Positions 53,601 to 62,195 of a DNA stretch of 64,000 nucleotides are shown piece after piece. Under the pieces are notes generated by a model. The model had not been told where the DNA came from and made no database searches. It saw only the letters and a list, made by a program, of their open reading frames with translations. Origin of the DNA: Sporisorium sorghi (lineage: Eukaryota; Basidiomycota; Ustilaginomycetes; Ustilaginales; Ustilaginaceae). The stretch lies in the NCBI GenBank assembly GCA_023212695.1, contig JALCCG010000069.1, positions 1-64,000 of the forward strand, in the 5' to 3' direction. The stretch's first letter is position 1; every line of letters starts with the position of its first letter. Position numbers and translations under genes: made by a program.

Positions 53601-54835
53601 TCTGTTGATGTCTGTCTGTGGTTGCGGGCTGATTTCTCGATCTCCTTGCTTGCGGACGGCTTTGATGGCTTTCTGCGGCTTGATCCCAGGTCGCCATCAT
53701 CGTCTTCATCGTCGCTCTCGTTCTCTTTGGGAGTGTCGGTTTCTGTTTCAGGAGACTGGGCCGAAGCAAGATCGGAATCTTCTGTCTCCGGTCTAGCAGC
53801 GGCTGGCTTTGGCGCAGATGCGGATGCCTGCTCCTTTGCCATAGCTTGCGCTTGCTCTTGCTCTTGCTGGCGTTGCAATTCGAGCTGGGCCTGCTTTTGG
53901 TCCTCTTGCTGCTTTTCTCGGAGTGCATCAGGGTCAAAGTCGGGATTGTCGATGGTTTGGGTGGTGATGAGAGAAGGAGCGAGGTCGGTAGCGAGCACAC
54001 CATGCTCGGCCAAGGATTCGATCATGCGTTGCTCTGAACTCTCGATGTCCATATGTTGATAGAGACGAGCCATGACCTTGATCTTCCAGCTCTCGATGCT
54101 TTGCTTTGCCGGGTCGAGGTTCTTGCCGGGGACTCTGCGGATTTGACGGACCATCTCGGAGGCTATCAAGCTGCAGAGACCAACGTAGGCGATCTTCTGA
54201 CCTTCTGATAGGAGCTGTTTGGTGGTCTTCATCTGGTTGAGTGGCGTGGCGGTGGTGTTATCGCCGTAAGGGTCGTGACGGTTGCCATCTTGGAAGAGAT
54301 AGGAGGTGGCAGCGTGGAGTTCTTCAGCCTCTTCGTCTTCGTCGAGTCTGAGCTGGGTGTAGCCTTTCTCCTCATCGCTGTCGTCGTCATCATCATCGTT
54401 CTGCTTGTTGGCGGGTTTGGATCTCCAATCGTAGCCTCTGGCATCGTCAATGTCCAGATGCTTTCCGGTCGCATTTGTAGCAGCATTGTGCGATCGATTT
54501 GCGGCTGCGCCCGAGGTAGACGCCGTGTTGTCCGTGAGGTATTGGGACTTGACACCGGTTCGCTTGTGGTGTGACCCGCTGGCTGAGCGATTGGGCAGAT
54601 TGCGAGCCGAGGATCGAGAGGGAAGGGAGCGGAACCTGCGTGGGTCGTCTGGGTCCGAATCGTCCTCTTCTTCGTCGCCGTATGGGAGATCGTATGGATT
54701 CGAGTAGGCACTAACAGGGATCGATGCAGTGGAAGCTTGGGCGGTTTCGACGGGCATGGACTCCCACTCGTCATCGTCGTCGTCGATGGGTTGCGCTGCT
54801 GCGTGCGCAGTAGATGGCTTATGTGACGAGCTCAT
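50687..54835 (-). CDS. DUF726 / TMCO4-family membrane-associated alpha/beta-hydrolase-like protein (MIL1-like)
   Basis: Single exon, 1382 residues from the first ATG (54835). The N-terminal 550 residues are acidic and Ser/Gln-rich, apart from a helical block near residues 200-290. A Gly/Ala-rich hydrophobic segment (GLATVGGGLVIGLSAGLLAPVIGAGMG, split by short polar spots, about residues 640-690) precedes the catalytic-like core. That core contains VTVPGFMNGPQDD, the nucleophile elbow GYSLGAR with Ser837, VQNVYIMGAPV, and SGRFVSAFSRTDWILGYLHR. This matches the DUF726 family, which includes human TMCO4 and yeast Mil1/YFL034W, a putative lipase that interacts with the AP-1 adaptor. The remaining 350 residues are disordered. 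Hydrolase activity is inferred, not shown. Confidence 0.88.
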   Translation of the reverse strand: MSSSHKPSTAHAAAQPIDDDDDEWESMPVETAQASTASIPVSAYSNPYDLPYGDEEEDDSDPDDPRRFRSLPSRSSARNLPNRSASGSHHKRTGVKSQYLTDNTASTSGAAANRSHNAATNATGKHLDIDDARGYDWRSKPANKQNDDDDDDSDEEKGYTQLRLDEDEEAEELHAATSYLFQDGNRHDPYGDNTTATPLNQMKTTKQLLSEGQKIAYVGLCSLIASEMVRQIRRVPGKNLDPAKQSIESWKIKVMARLYQHMDIESSEQRMIESLAEHGVLATDLAPSLITTQTIDNPDFDPDALREKQQEDQKQAQLELQRQQEQEQAQAMAKEQASASAPKPAAARPETEDSDLASAQSPETETDTPKENESDDEDDDGDLGSSRRKPSKPSASKEIEKSARNHRQTSTDDEDFDIGMQLEESTDAEQSTKQGKHHSKQTSKDLEDPSAIASQSSRPASLASDATVIADPNTASQLSNAVDAIDGAAAIPEVEAGPGTVTTTLGLTKEPQAVEPPPGALDGVTTSISSADATITLDLRWTVLCDLFLVLTADSVYDARSRVLLERVASYLALTWMDVTQFEKRITDALEIEEGVESLSDESAIKQRMLMARKKRMVMMGLATVGGGLVIGLSAGLLAPVIGAGMGAALGAVGIGGTSSFLGGVGGAALITSTGTVGGMSLAGRGMSRRTRSVKTFEFKPIHNNKRVNAIVTVPGFMNGPQDDVRLPFSVIDSVMGDAFSVLWEPDMMQEMGNALGLLWNETIVQGVQQALALTVAGAGAMLTALAWPLWLTKLGYLIDNPWSNALDRAQAAGLILADTLAKRQLGVRPITLVGYSLGARVIFYALVELSRTKAYGIVQNVYIMGAPVTAKDETWKEARSVVSGRFVSAFSRTDWILGYLHRAASGGLRSIAGLHPVERAQDIENVDVTHVVPGHLGYRPLMPLVLGELGFRTTADYFDEPEDLNAIPERQVVRDEAPNDLELKPVSTKTGGFGKIFRRKGASGASSGTVTPTPSNSAGSKTPITAAASGRAEYDEYEDDDLPPRVEHEEKPAQPSVATQVQEAKQMQEEIVKQSVSRVEAVRASYEGSGRAATPEADRPSSMSAHFDTEAILRELRESGIEVKELESSLPPLPLSSNAQASVTPVESRGRTEGDQGRRMADDSVREASLTDPAAAKTSKEDPSPFLTAPRSEPTSAVPEAGISLTFASYDDEDIQPADSVTDASPTKYGLSSSAVQELAARFQNGEAGAGSGAAQKEETWPAAESGWGVTRPDTSYDVSFGTKSATYSLPTSSSVGFGETLSPGQERPLDALTPPSMAVGRGFDFSSALGTAPGSSHSERGMFDLSAGAKPSPSGERSQRRAGEGSGLGSEPDPWAENPW

Positions 54836-55465
54836 GGCTGTCGAAGTGAGCAAAGCAGGCCATCAAGCTGCCATGGATCGAGAGTGATGACGAGGCAATG
54901 TGGAGGTGCCGAGCTGCCAATCGGCGGGTCCGTTTTCAACCGCAACTGCTGACGAATGGCGATGGTGACGGCTAGGAGAGAGAGAGAGAGAGAGAGCGAG
55001 AAAGCAGAGAGAGATGGTGGTGATAAGCCTTTCAAGATGTTGGGAGCGATGGGTGGAGGCAGGTGAGCAACCAAAAAGTGGCTCGGATCAACCGAGCGTG
55101 ACCTGGGGCGGCGGAGGTCGCCGATGTGTGTTCTCCGTCTGTGCAGAAGTCACATTCCACGCTCCTTCTCCTTGCCAGTCAGCCGATGCAATTTTTGCAA
55201 CTTGTTGGATAGACTGGTCTCACAAACAGTTCTTTTTTTCAGCTTGTTCTTGTTCTTCGCAATTGTGAATCAGTGCTCATGAGTCTATGATACAGCGGGA
55301 TCATCAGCACTGCCTCTGACAATGCCGGTTCGGTTGGTCACATCCAGCACTGACAAGTGACATGGGGCAGACGCCTCTCTGTGGTTTTGTGACTGTGGTG
55401 TGGTAGTAATATACAGATAGTTGGCCAGAAGAACCTAGGGCAAAAAGTCGATGCAGATCGTCGAG
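54836..55465. other. Promoter of the DUF726 gene and intergenic
   Basis: Contains an AG dinucleotide run at about 54975-54996. No gene seen between here and SRP14. Confidence 0.5.
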
Positions 55466-56102
55466 CTAGGCTGTCTTGGATGCTTGCGCCTTTCGTTTGG
55501 CTTCCTTGGCCTTTTCCTTTCGCAGTGCGAGTCCCTTTTTGAGCGCACGCTGTCGCTTGCGGCGGCCTGCACCACGCTTGCTGCCCATCTTGTTGGTGAT
55601 GATCTTGTCCTTGCCGTCGACCACCTCGACCAGCTTCTTGCGGCTCTGCTCTCGAGCCTTGTCCATCTTTCTCTCTTTCGCCTTGTCACGCTTCTTGAGT
55701 CCGTTGGAAAGCTGTGTCCTTAGCAAAGGCAAGTATGCGCTCTGGAATGTTGCCAGCTTGGACGCAGGTACCAACGTGCTGATCTTGACCTTGCCGCTTC
55801 CTGAAACGCCATTGGTGGCTCGGAACAGGATGGCATCCTTGAGACCGGACGAGGAGGATAGCGCCATGTCGATATCGTCGTCCTTTGCCGCAGATGCCGG
55901 TGCTTTCTTGGAAGTCACGTAGACTGAATGCTTGGTTGTGCTCTCTTCGAACAGCTTGGTGAGCTCCGTAAGGAACTGTGTGTGGAAGGTAGCAGATCGA
56001 TATGCATACAAATGTTAGCACTCGTGCGTCATCCTTTGGTACGGGTCGTCGATGAAAGGCTGTCATTCTTCTGATGCTTACCTGCTCGTTGGTGACGGTC
56101 AT
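55466..56102 (-). CDS. SRP14: Signal recognition particle subunit SRP14 (two exons)
   Basis: Minus-strand exons are 56102-56082 (only 7 codons, MTVTNEQ) and 55975-55466, with a 106-nt intron (GTAAGC...ACAG, phase 0), giving 176 residues. The order FLTELTKLFEESTTKHSVYVTSKK, then LFRATNGVSGSGKVKISTLVPASKLATFQSAYLPLLRTQL, matches SRP14, the Alu-domain protein that supports elongation arrest. The C-terminal 65 residues are extremely Lys/Arg-rich, longer than in mammals but usual in fungi. The tiny first exon means the gene would be mis-started without splicing. Divergent from VMS1. Confidence 0.92.
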
Positions 56103-56720
56103 CTTGCACCGTTCGAAGATGTTTCCAGATGACTCGGCCTCTTCGGTCCGCGTTGAGGATATCGGCGCGCGGCTGGTCGAGTCGCAAGGTCCAAGAATGT
56201 GTCGATGGACGAAAGACAAAAGGTCGACGATGAAGAGAGGAGCAAGAATGAGCGATGCAAAGACAATCGACGACGACGACGGCGGCTTGGCGGGGCATTT
56301 GGACTCGCTCACACGGCCAGATTGCAAATCGGGCTTTTTGCGTGAGATCGGCTCAAAGGCTTCCGTTGAAAATCGGTGATTTTGGGGGAATGCAGGCGCG
56401 ACGTCACACATGTGTGTGACTTTTTCAAGAAGAAACTGCGCATCACCGACTCAGCCAACTCGATTTCATCGAAACAAGCACAGCACAAGCGATATCATTC
56501 CTTGACCGACAACTACCATCTCGATCAGAGCCACACACGCACGCAGGTCCCGGTACTCGTCGCAACCATACTTTCCCAATCGTCGTCTGCATCAGTTTGC
56601 GGGCTAGCAAACCTACTGGTCGCACATCGTCGTCCTCTTCCTTTTCAAGTCCCTCGAATAGGCCATCCAACAGTGCCAACAGCCTCGCTGTGCTACTACG
56701 TAAACAGGAGTCAGAGCAGC
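56103..56720. other. Divergent promoter (SRP14 / VMS1)
   Basis: 618 bp. The VMS1 frame stays open upstream to 56376, but without an ATG. Confidence 0.5.
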
Positions 56721-59330
56721 ATGTCGCAACCCGAAACGAATCCTGCTTCTCTGCAACAGACCACGCGGCCCACCAAGCATCCTGCTCTATCCCGACCTCT
56801 TTATGCATTTGACCTCCCACCAGCATTGCATACCTCCCTCAGGCTCCGTTCCAGAATAGAGGAGACAGAGGCGTCTCAGCTCCTTGCACCAAGTACGGCA
56901 CAGCCACAGCCAACGGAATCGCAAGAATCGCAACAGGACGATGCAGCTCAAGCTCGCAACCCTTCCCATCTTCGCGTGCCGCCTTGCTCCCTCTGCCCGT
57001 CCTGTCCCCCTTTCGCATCCGTGACAGCACAGCGGGCCCACTTCCGATCTGACTGGCACCGTTACAACGTGCAGCTCAACCTGCAGAATGCTTCGGTCCT
57101 CGTTTCCGAACAAGCCTTCGAAAAGCTCTCGGAAGAGGTCGAGAGCGCAAGCGAGCTCGAGTCGGACGATGACGCTCATCAGTCACAATCTTCGGCAGTC
57201 AAAACGGATCTCGTCACTAAAATTCTCGCTCGCACAACGCTCAACAGTGGCGCCCAACGTTCCTCCGATCAGGCAGACGAGTCGGCCGATGCAGATGCTG
57301 CCGAAGCGCTCGACGCAATGCAGCTTCGTGCTCCTCTCTTGTGGTTCGTCTCCAAGGATGCTGCCCCAGATGCCGACAAGCTGCACCAGACGCAGCTCGG
57401 CTTCCACCGCAACGCTTTTCCAGATCCTGGTACTCCTGCAGCTCCCGCCTTGTCGTCCATCTCCTCCGTTGCCGACTGGTACACCGCATGCATCGCTTCC
57501 ATGCAAGCTGGGCGCATCACTCGCAAGGGATCGAAACAGTCTGCGTGGAAGGGAAAGCGCATCAAATCAAAGGAGGTTCAAGAAGCAGCAAAGTCCCTCA
57601 TGATGACTGTGTTGGATGGAGAAGGCTTCATTCCCGGCCTTTCCACAGCAGTCAAGTCCGAAACCGCCGGCAGCAGTGACGAGGACCAAGACTACAGCTC
57701 CGGCGCCGAAGAAGAAGATTCCTCCGATGAGACGATGTCGGCATCCACCATCAGCCGAAACCCCAACGCCGATCCACCCTTGCGCATGTGGACTGTGTTG
57801 CTGCTCGGCGGCGGTCACTTTGCAGCGTCCGTCATCGCCCTCAACCCACACATCACCACCTTTCAAGGCAAACAGCGCGGCGGCTCCAACGCTCCCAGGG
57901 AAGACCGTTCACTCATCCTCTTGGCGCATAAGGCCTTCCATCGTTACACCACACGACGAAAGCAAGGTGGTAGTCAAGCGGCTCAAGACGCCACGGGTCG
58001 ATTTGCAAAGTCGGCGGGTGCCCAGCTGCGTCGGTACAACGAAGCTGCGCTCGGAGATGACGTGCGAGGACTCCTCGACTCTCCTGGCTGGAGAGAGCTG
58101 GTCTCACGCAGCGAAAAAGTCTGGGTTCGAGCGGGTGCGCGAGCAGCGAGAGGGCTGCTATGGTCTTGGGAGGGTACCAAAGCCAGTCGAGGCAGTCCTC
58201 TCGAAGCTGCTCGCACCGATGGTCGACTTGGGTCGCTGCCCTTTCCCACCAGGCGTCCCACCATTGGCGAGACCGTCCGGTGTTTCCTCGAGCTTGCCAA
58301 AGTCAAGATCGAGCACAAGTCGGAAGAGCAACTCGCAGCAGAGGAGCAGGAGGCACTCGAGCACATCAACCAGAAATCTCGCAAGGAGGCCGAAGCCAAG
58401 CGACGCGAAGAGAAGGCTCGAGAAAGGGCCATGATCTTGGAAAAGAGCCGCGCGGAGAAGGGTGCAAAGGTGACTCGCCTGACAGAAGTGGAGCAGGCAG
58501 AGCGCACGAAGTGGAATCGGCTCACGGAGATGGTCCGCAAGAATAGGACCGAGGCACTCATGACCTTCCTCAGCAAGAACGAACAGGAGATGCTGATCGG
58601 CAACATCGACACACGCTTGCCAGACTGGCTGCTGGAGCAAGAAGCCATCGAAGCGGGCGCATCAGCGCCTGCGTCGAGGTTGATCCCATGTACCCTTCTG
58701 CAGCTCGCCGCCGAATCCGGCAGCGAAGCTGTTACGCGCTACCTCCTGGAAGACAAACGGGCCGATCCTACGCTTGCTGCTGTCCGGCTGGGCGACGTAC
58801 GAAGGCGTCTTGCCGAATCGAGCGAAACGGAGCAAGCACCAGAAGCAGCCGTCGAGCCTCCGCATCGCACCGCTTACGATCTGTGCAGCACCAAAGAGGT
58901 GCGCAACGTGTTCCGTCGAATGATGGCCGAGCATCCAGACCAATTCAACTGGGGTGGCATGGCGGCGGGCGGAGCACGTGTCCCGAGCGCGTTGACGGAA
59001 GAGATGCAAGACAGTCAGTCGGCCAAGCAGAAAGACCGACGGGCAGCGTTGCGCGAGAAAGCGCGCGAGCGTGCCAACAAAGCAGCGGAGAGATCGGCTT
59101 CGAGCACGTCTGCATCGCAGGAGGAGGAGCAAGTGGCAAGTGCAACTCTGCAGCAGAAGAGCTCGCATCACACGACGAACCGTCTTGGAGGCAGCAACAC
59201 GGCACCGATGGCACTGTTGCAGCAGAGGGATGAGCAACAAGGATTGACGGCAGAGATGCGGGCTCGGATCGAGCGCGAGAAGCGTGCCAGAGCGGCCGAA
59301 GAGCGCATGAAGGCTCTGATGAACAAGTAG
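56721..59330 (+). CDS. VMS1: VMS1/ANKZF1 peptidyl-tRNA-releasing factor
   Basis: Single exon, 869 residues from the first ATG. A zinc-finger-like segment lies at about residues 90-115 (CSLCPSC...HFRSDWHRYN). The VLRF1 domain follows (VLLLGGGHFAASV; HRYTTRRKQGGSQ; LRRYNEAAL), and its GSQ loop keeps the catalytic glutamine (Gln419) that resembles the eRF1 GGQ motif. A long Glu/Lys/Arg coiled coil and an ankyrin-like segment (TLLQLAAESGSEAVTRYLLEDKRADPT) precede a C-terminal VIM-type Cdc48-binding helix (RIEREKRARAAEERMKAL). The protein releases stalled nascent chains from 60S-tRNA complexes in ribosome quality control and protects mitochondria. All functional parts appear intact. Confidence 0.94.
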   Translation: MSQPETNPASLQQTTRPTKHPALSRPLYAFDLPPALHTSLRLRSRIEETEASQLLAPSTAQPQPTESQESQQDDAAQARNPSHLRVPPCSLCPSCPPFASVTAQRAHFRSDWHRYNVQLNLQNASVLVSEQAFEKLSEEVESASELESDDDAHQSQSSAVKTDLVTKILARTTLNSGAQRSSDQADESADADAAEALDAMQLRAPLLWFVSKDAAPDADKLHQTQLGFHRNAFPDPGTPAAPALSSISSVADWYTACIASMQAGRITRKGSKQSAWKGKRIKSKEVQEAAKSLMMTVLDGEGFIPGLSTAVKSETAGSSDEDQDYSSGAEEEDSSDETMSASTISRNPNADPPLRMWTVLLLGGGHFAASVIALNPHITTFQGKQRGGSNAPREDRSLILLAHKAFHRYTTRRKQGGSQAAQDATGRFAKSAGAQLRRYNEAALGDDVRGLLDSPGWRELVSRSEKVWVRAGARAARGLLWSWEGTKASRGSPLEAARTDGRLGSLPFPTRRPTIGETVRCFLELAKVKIEHKSEEQLAAEEQEALEHINQKSRKEAEAKRREEKARERAMILEKSRAEKGAKVTRLTEVEQAERTKWNRLTEMVRKNRTEALMTFLSKNEQEMLIGNIDTRLPDWLLEQEAIEAGASAPASRLIPCTLLQLAAESGSEAVTRYLLEDKRADPTLAAVRLGDVRRRLAESSETEQAPEAAVEPPHRTAYDLCSTKEVRNVFRRMMAEHPDQFNWGGMAAGGARVPSALTEEMQDSQSAKQKDRRAALREKARERANKAAERSASSTSASQEEEQVASATLQQKSSHHTTNRLGGSNTAPMALLQQRDEQQGLTAEMRARIEREKRARAAEERMKALMNK

Positions 59331-59479
59331 TTGCGAGGGCAGAGCACGCTGCAGACGAAATCACGAGGATGTCCATCTTGACGCTGCTTCGAAATTCCAC
59401 TGGTTGTGATCGTGATTGAAGTTGACTCAGATGCGTTGAACAAGGCGATACAAATACAAACGGGTGAGAAGCGAGACGA

Positions 59480-60238
59480 CTAGCGAACAAAGTTCATCGA
59501 GTAGCCGCCTCCAGGCTGTTGGGTGAATTTGAAGTTGTTGGTGCTGAGGCCAAAGTTGCCAAGGATGCTATCGCCGAGGCCTTTGAGCTTTTGAATCATC
59601 TCGTCCTTCTCCTTTTCGGCTGCCTGTTGCGCCTGTGGTTCGAGACGCTTTATCGACTCTGTCACCTCGGATCTTGTAGATGCGGGAAGGTCGGGCAAGG
59701 TGAGGAGTGTTTTGTTGTCTTCGAGGGCGGAGGATAGGCCGGACCAACCACCAATGTGTTCGTTTGCCTGTGCACGACGGTAGAGCGCCTTGACGTAGCT
59801 GGGCTGATCGAGCAGTGACTGATTGGACGCCTTGACGGCATCGCGATACTGCTCGAGGCGCAGATGAGTAGCGGCGACGTTAGCATAGATGACCGAACGG
59901 AAGAGGCGAACTTGCTCCTGTTCTTCTGTCTCGGGCTCGGTTGGGTTTGACGGGGGCGATGTTGGCGAAGAGGATGTCGATGCTGATGTTGCGCTCGTCT
60001 CGCTCACAGCATCGTGAAAGTCATCTTGCGTCGAGTCTCTTGGACTGTTGTCGGATTCCACGGATGACTCAGCTGCTGCTGCTGCAGATGGTGCAGGCTC
60101 GCGTGCGGGGAGCTTTGCGAGAATGTCGAGGTAGATGGATAGAGCACTGTCGAAATCTTTGGCAGCGAACTTGCGGTTTGCTTCTGCCTTGAGCTCGTGA
60201 ATCTCTTCCGAGATGTACGCTTCCTGAATGATGGCCAT
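59480..60238 (-). CDS. TPR protein resembling TTC1
   Basis: Single exon, 252 residues from the first ATG (60238). One TPR helix pair (LKAEANRKFAAKDFDSALSIYLDIL) is separated by an acidic Ser-rich insert of about 90 residues from two further repeats (RSVIYANVAATHLRLEQYRDAVKASNQSL and YVKALYRRAQANEHIGGWSGLSSALED). The C-terminus, MIQKLKGLGDSILGNFGLSTNNFKF...GGYSMNF, is the hallmark of the TTC1 family, Hsp70/Hsp90 co-chaperone-like proteins. Divergent from the inositol kinase gene with 229 bp between start codons, and convergent with VMS1 at 149 bp. Confidence 0.88.
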   Translation of the reverse strand: MAIIQEAYISEEIHELKAEANRKFAAKDFDSALSIYLDILAKLPAREPAPSAAAAAESSVESDNSPRDSTQDDFHDAVSETSATSASTSSSPTSPPSNPTEPETEEQEQVRLFRSVIYANVAATHLRLEQYRDAVKASNQSLLDQPSYVKALYRRAQANEHIGGWSGLSSALEDNKTLLTLPDLPASTRSEVTESIKRLEPQAQQAAEKEKDEMIQKLKGLGDSILGNFGLSTNNFKFTQQPGGGYSMNFVR

Positions 60239-60467
60239 GTGTGATTTCTCGACTGTCGTGCGTAATTGCGAGGCGATCGATGAGAAAGAAGGATGGTGGA
60301 TGGTGGTTGATACGGTGGAAAGTGGGAGGAGATCGTGCGCAAGTGGAGGATCGAAACGCAAACGCTGGGCGACACGCACACGCGCCGCACACCTGAAAGT
60401 GCATTTTGCGTCGCATCGCGCACAGTTCAACAGCTTCTCTTATCGCAAATATCGTCTAGATCGCAAC
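60239..60467. promoter_or_regulatory. Short bidirectional promoter (TTC1-like / inositol kinase)
   Basis: Only 229 bp separate the two divergent start codons, so both promoters must share this DNA. No TATA box is evident. Confidence 0.55.
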
Positions 60468-61557
60468 ATGGTAGACGGCAGCACAGGGACGGCAGAATCC
60501 GAACTGATACCGCTGAGCAATCAGGTAGCGGGTCACCCGGACGGCGTGCAAAGCTCGCAAGGCGGAAGATTGGTGGTAAAAGACTGCTTGCCGCGCGAGC
60601 TCGCGTTCTACAAAGAAGTCGAGCACGCAGCTGCTGGGAAAGCCGGACTAGAGGCTAGCCAGGTCGAAATGCTTGGCAGGCTGCTCAAGATGATGCCGCA
60701 ATGCCATGGCAGCTGGCAGGAATACACTGCAGGTCGATTCGGAACAGAGACGAAAGGCGGCGACCAAGAAGCTCCTCGCATCGTGATGGAGAATCTGACG
60801 TACGGTTACGACAAGCCGAATGTATGCGACATCAAGCTAGGAACACAGCTGTGGGATGAAGAGGCAAGCGAGGAAAAGCGACAAAGGATGGACAAGGCGG
60901 CTGCAAACACGACGAGCGGCTCGCACGGGATTCGACTCACAGGATGGCAAGTGAGTAAGGTATTGAGGTTGAGCCGCAGCATGATGGTTTGCTGACATCT
61001 TTTGGGTGCATTTTACACAACAGACATACGATGTGAAGACAGGGACTTTCCACAGCGTACCAAAGACATTTGGCAAGACGATTAAGCTGGAGCATCTGGA
61101 GGTAGGGATGCGTATGCTTCTCGCTTGTCCCGAACCAGGAGATGCTCAGCAAGCCGAAGCGGTGCTGCCAGGCACGAGCATTCTAGAAAACGGATCTCGA
61201 CACCGCCTCGCCAGCTTGCCGGACGAGCTAGTAGAGAAGCTGCTTGGCCACCACTTGATCAAGGATCTGGAAGAGCTGCATGCCATTTTTTCAGAGGTGG
61301 AAGTGCGGATGCGAGGCGCTTCACTGCTCGTTGTCTACGAAGGCGAACCGAATCGACTCGGCCAAACACTCAAGAGGGAAGCGTCAGACGGTCGTCAGCC
61401 AGGTTACCCTCAAGTGCGCTTGATCGATTTCGGCCATGCGACGCTTGTTCCTGGCCAAGGACCCGATCGAGGCGTCTTGCTCGGTCTCAGCACGACGCTC
61501 GAGCTGGCAAGAAGGACGCTTCAAGGTCTAGAGCAGAGAAACAAGCGACAGTCATAG
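60468..61557 (+). CDS. Inositol polyphosphate (multi)kinase, IPK2/Arg82-like (two exons)
   Basis: Exons are 60468-60950 and 61024-61557, with a 73-nt intron (GTGAGT...ACAG, phase 0), giving 338 residues. The IPK signature PNVCDIKLG lies at residues 117-125 and the catalytic-site RLIDFGHA near residue 300. IRLTGWQ/TYDVKTG spans the splice junction. Length and motifs fit the IPMK/Ipk2 group more than IP6 kinases, which are larger. It would phosphorylate Ins(1,4,5)P3 towards InsP5 and influence phosphate and transcriptional signalling, mainly in the nucleus. The start follows a CAAC context. Confidence 0.88.
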
Positions 61558-62195
61558 TGACTGATCAAGCAAAGACGCTAGAATGCAACGCAATAGCAGG
61601 GTTGCTCTTCTAGAGCACACCACGATCCATGTGATGATTCCGCGCTGAGCCGAGGTTGGTTTGGACCCTGTCAAACTGCTGCATCGGTGAATTCAGAAAG
61701 TGAAGCGAGACAGAGGGAGAGAGAGAGAGAGAGAGCGCGGCACAGAGCGGCACACTTGATTTGCGTCCTGCATTTGGTGCATCAAAAAACCCCTGATTTT
61801 CGAGTGGCAGCGCATCGGCAGCAGCACCGACAGCGGCAGCAAGTGGGGACGTCGGTGATTCCAACGTCGATTTTTTTTTTTTGTCATCACACACAAACAA
61901 ACAAACTTACCACTCGTTCTCCCTTCTCCATCCTCATACTCATCACACTCATCACAGTCGTCATCATTCAGCATCGTCGTCGCAAGGGCACGGCCCGCAG
62001 CATCAGCTTCCTTCTCAACCACCACCACCATCATCATCATCATTCGCATCAACTCGATTTGCATTGCATCTTTCCTTGGCACCTCTCGCATTCTTTTCAT
62101 CGCATTCGATCTCTTGCAACCATCTCCACTCAAAATGCTTCCTCTTGCACGTTGAGCCTCACAACACCTCTTCCATTTGATGGCTCATCGGCATC
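61558..62195. other. Promoter region of the partial 3' gene
   Basis: Contains an AG run (about 61717-61735), T12 (61871-61882), and a long CT/CAT/CAC-rich leader (61900-62150) before the ATG at 62196. No separate gene seen. Confidence 0.55.
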
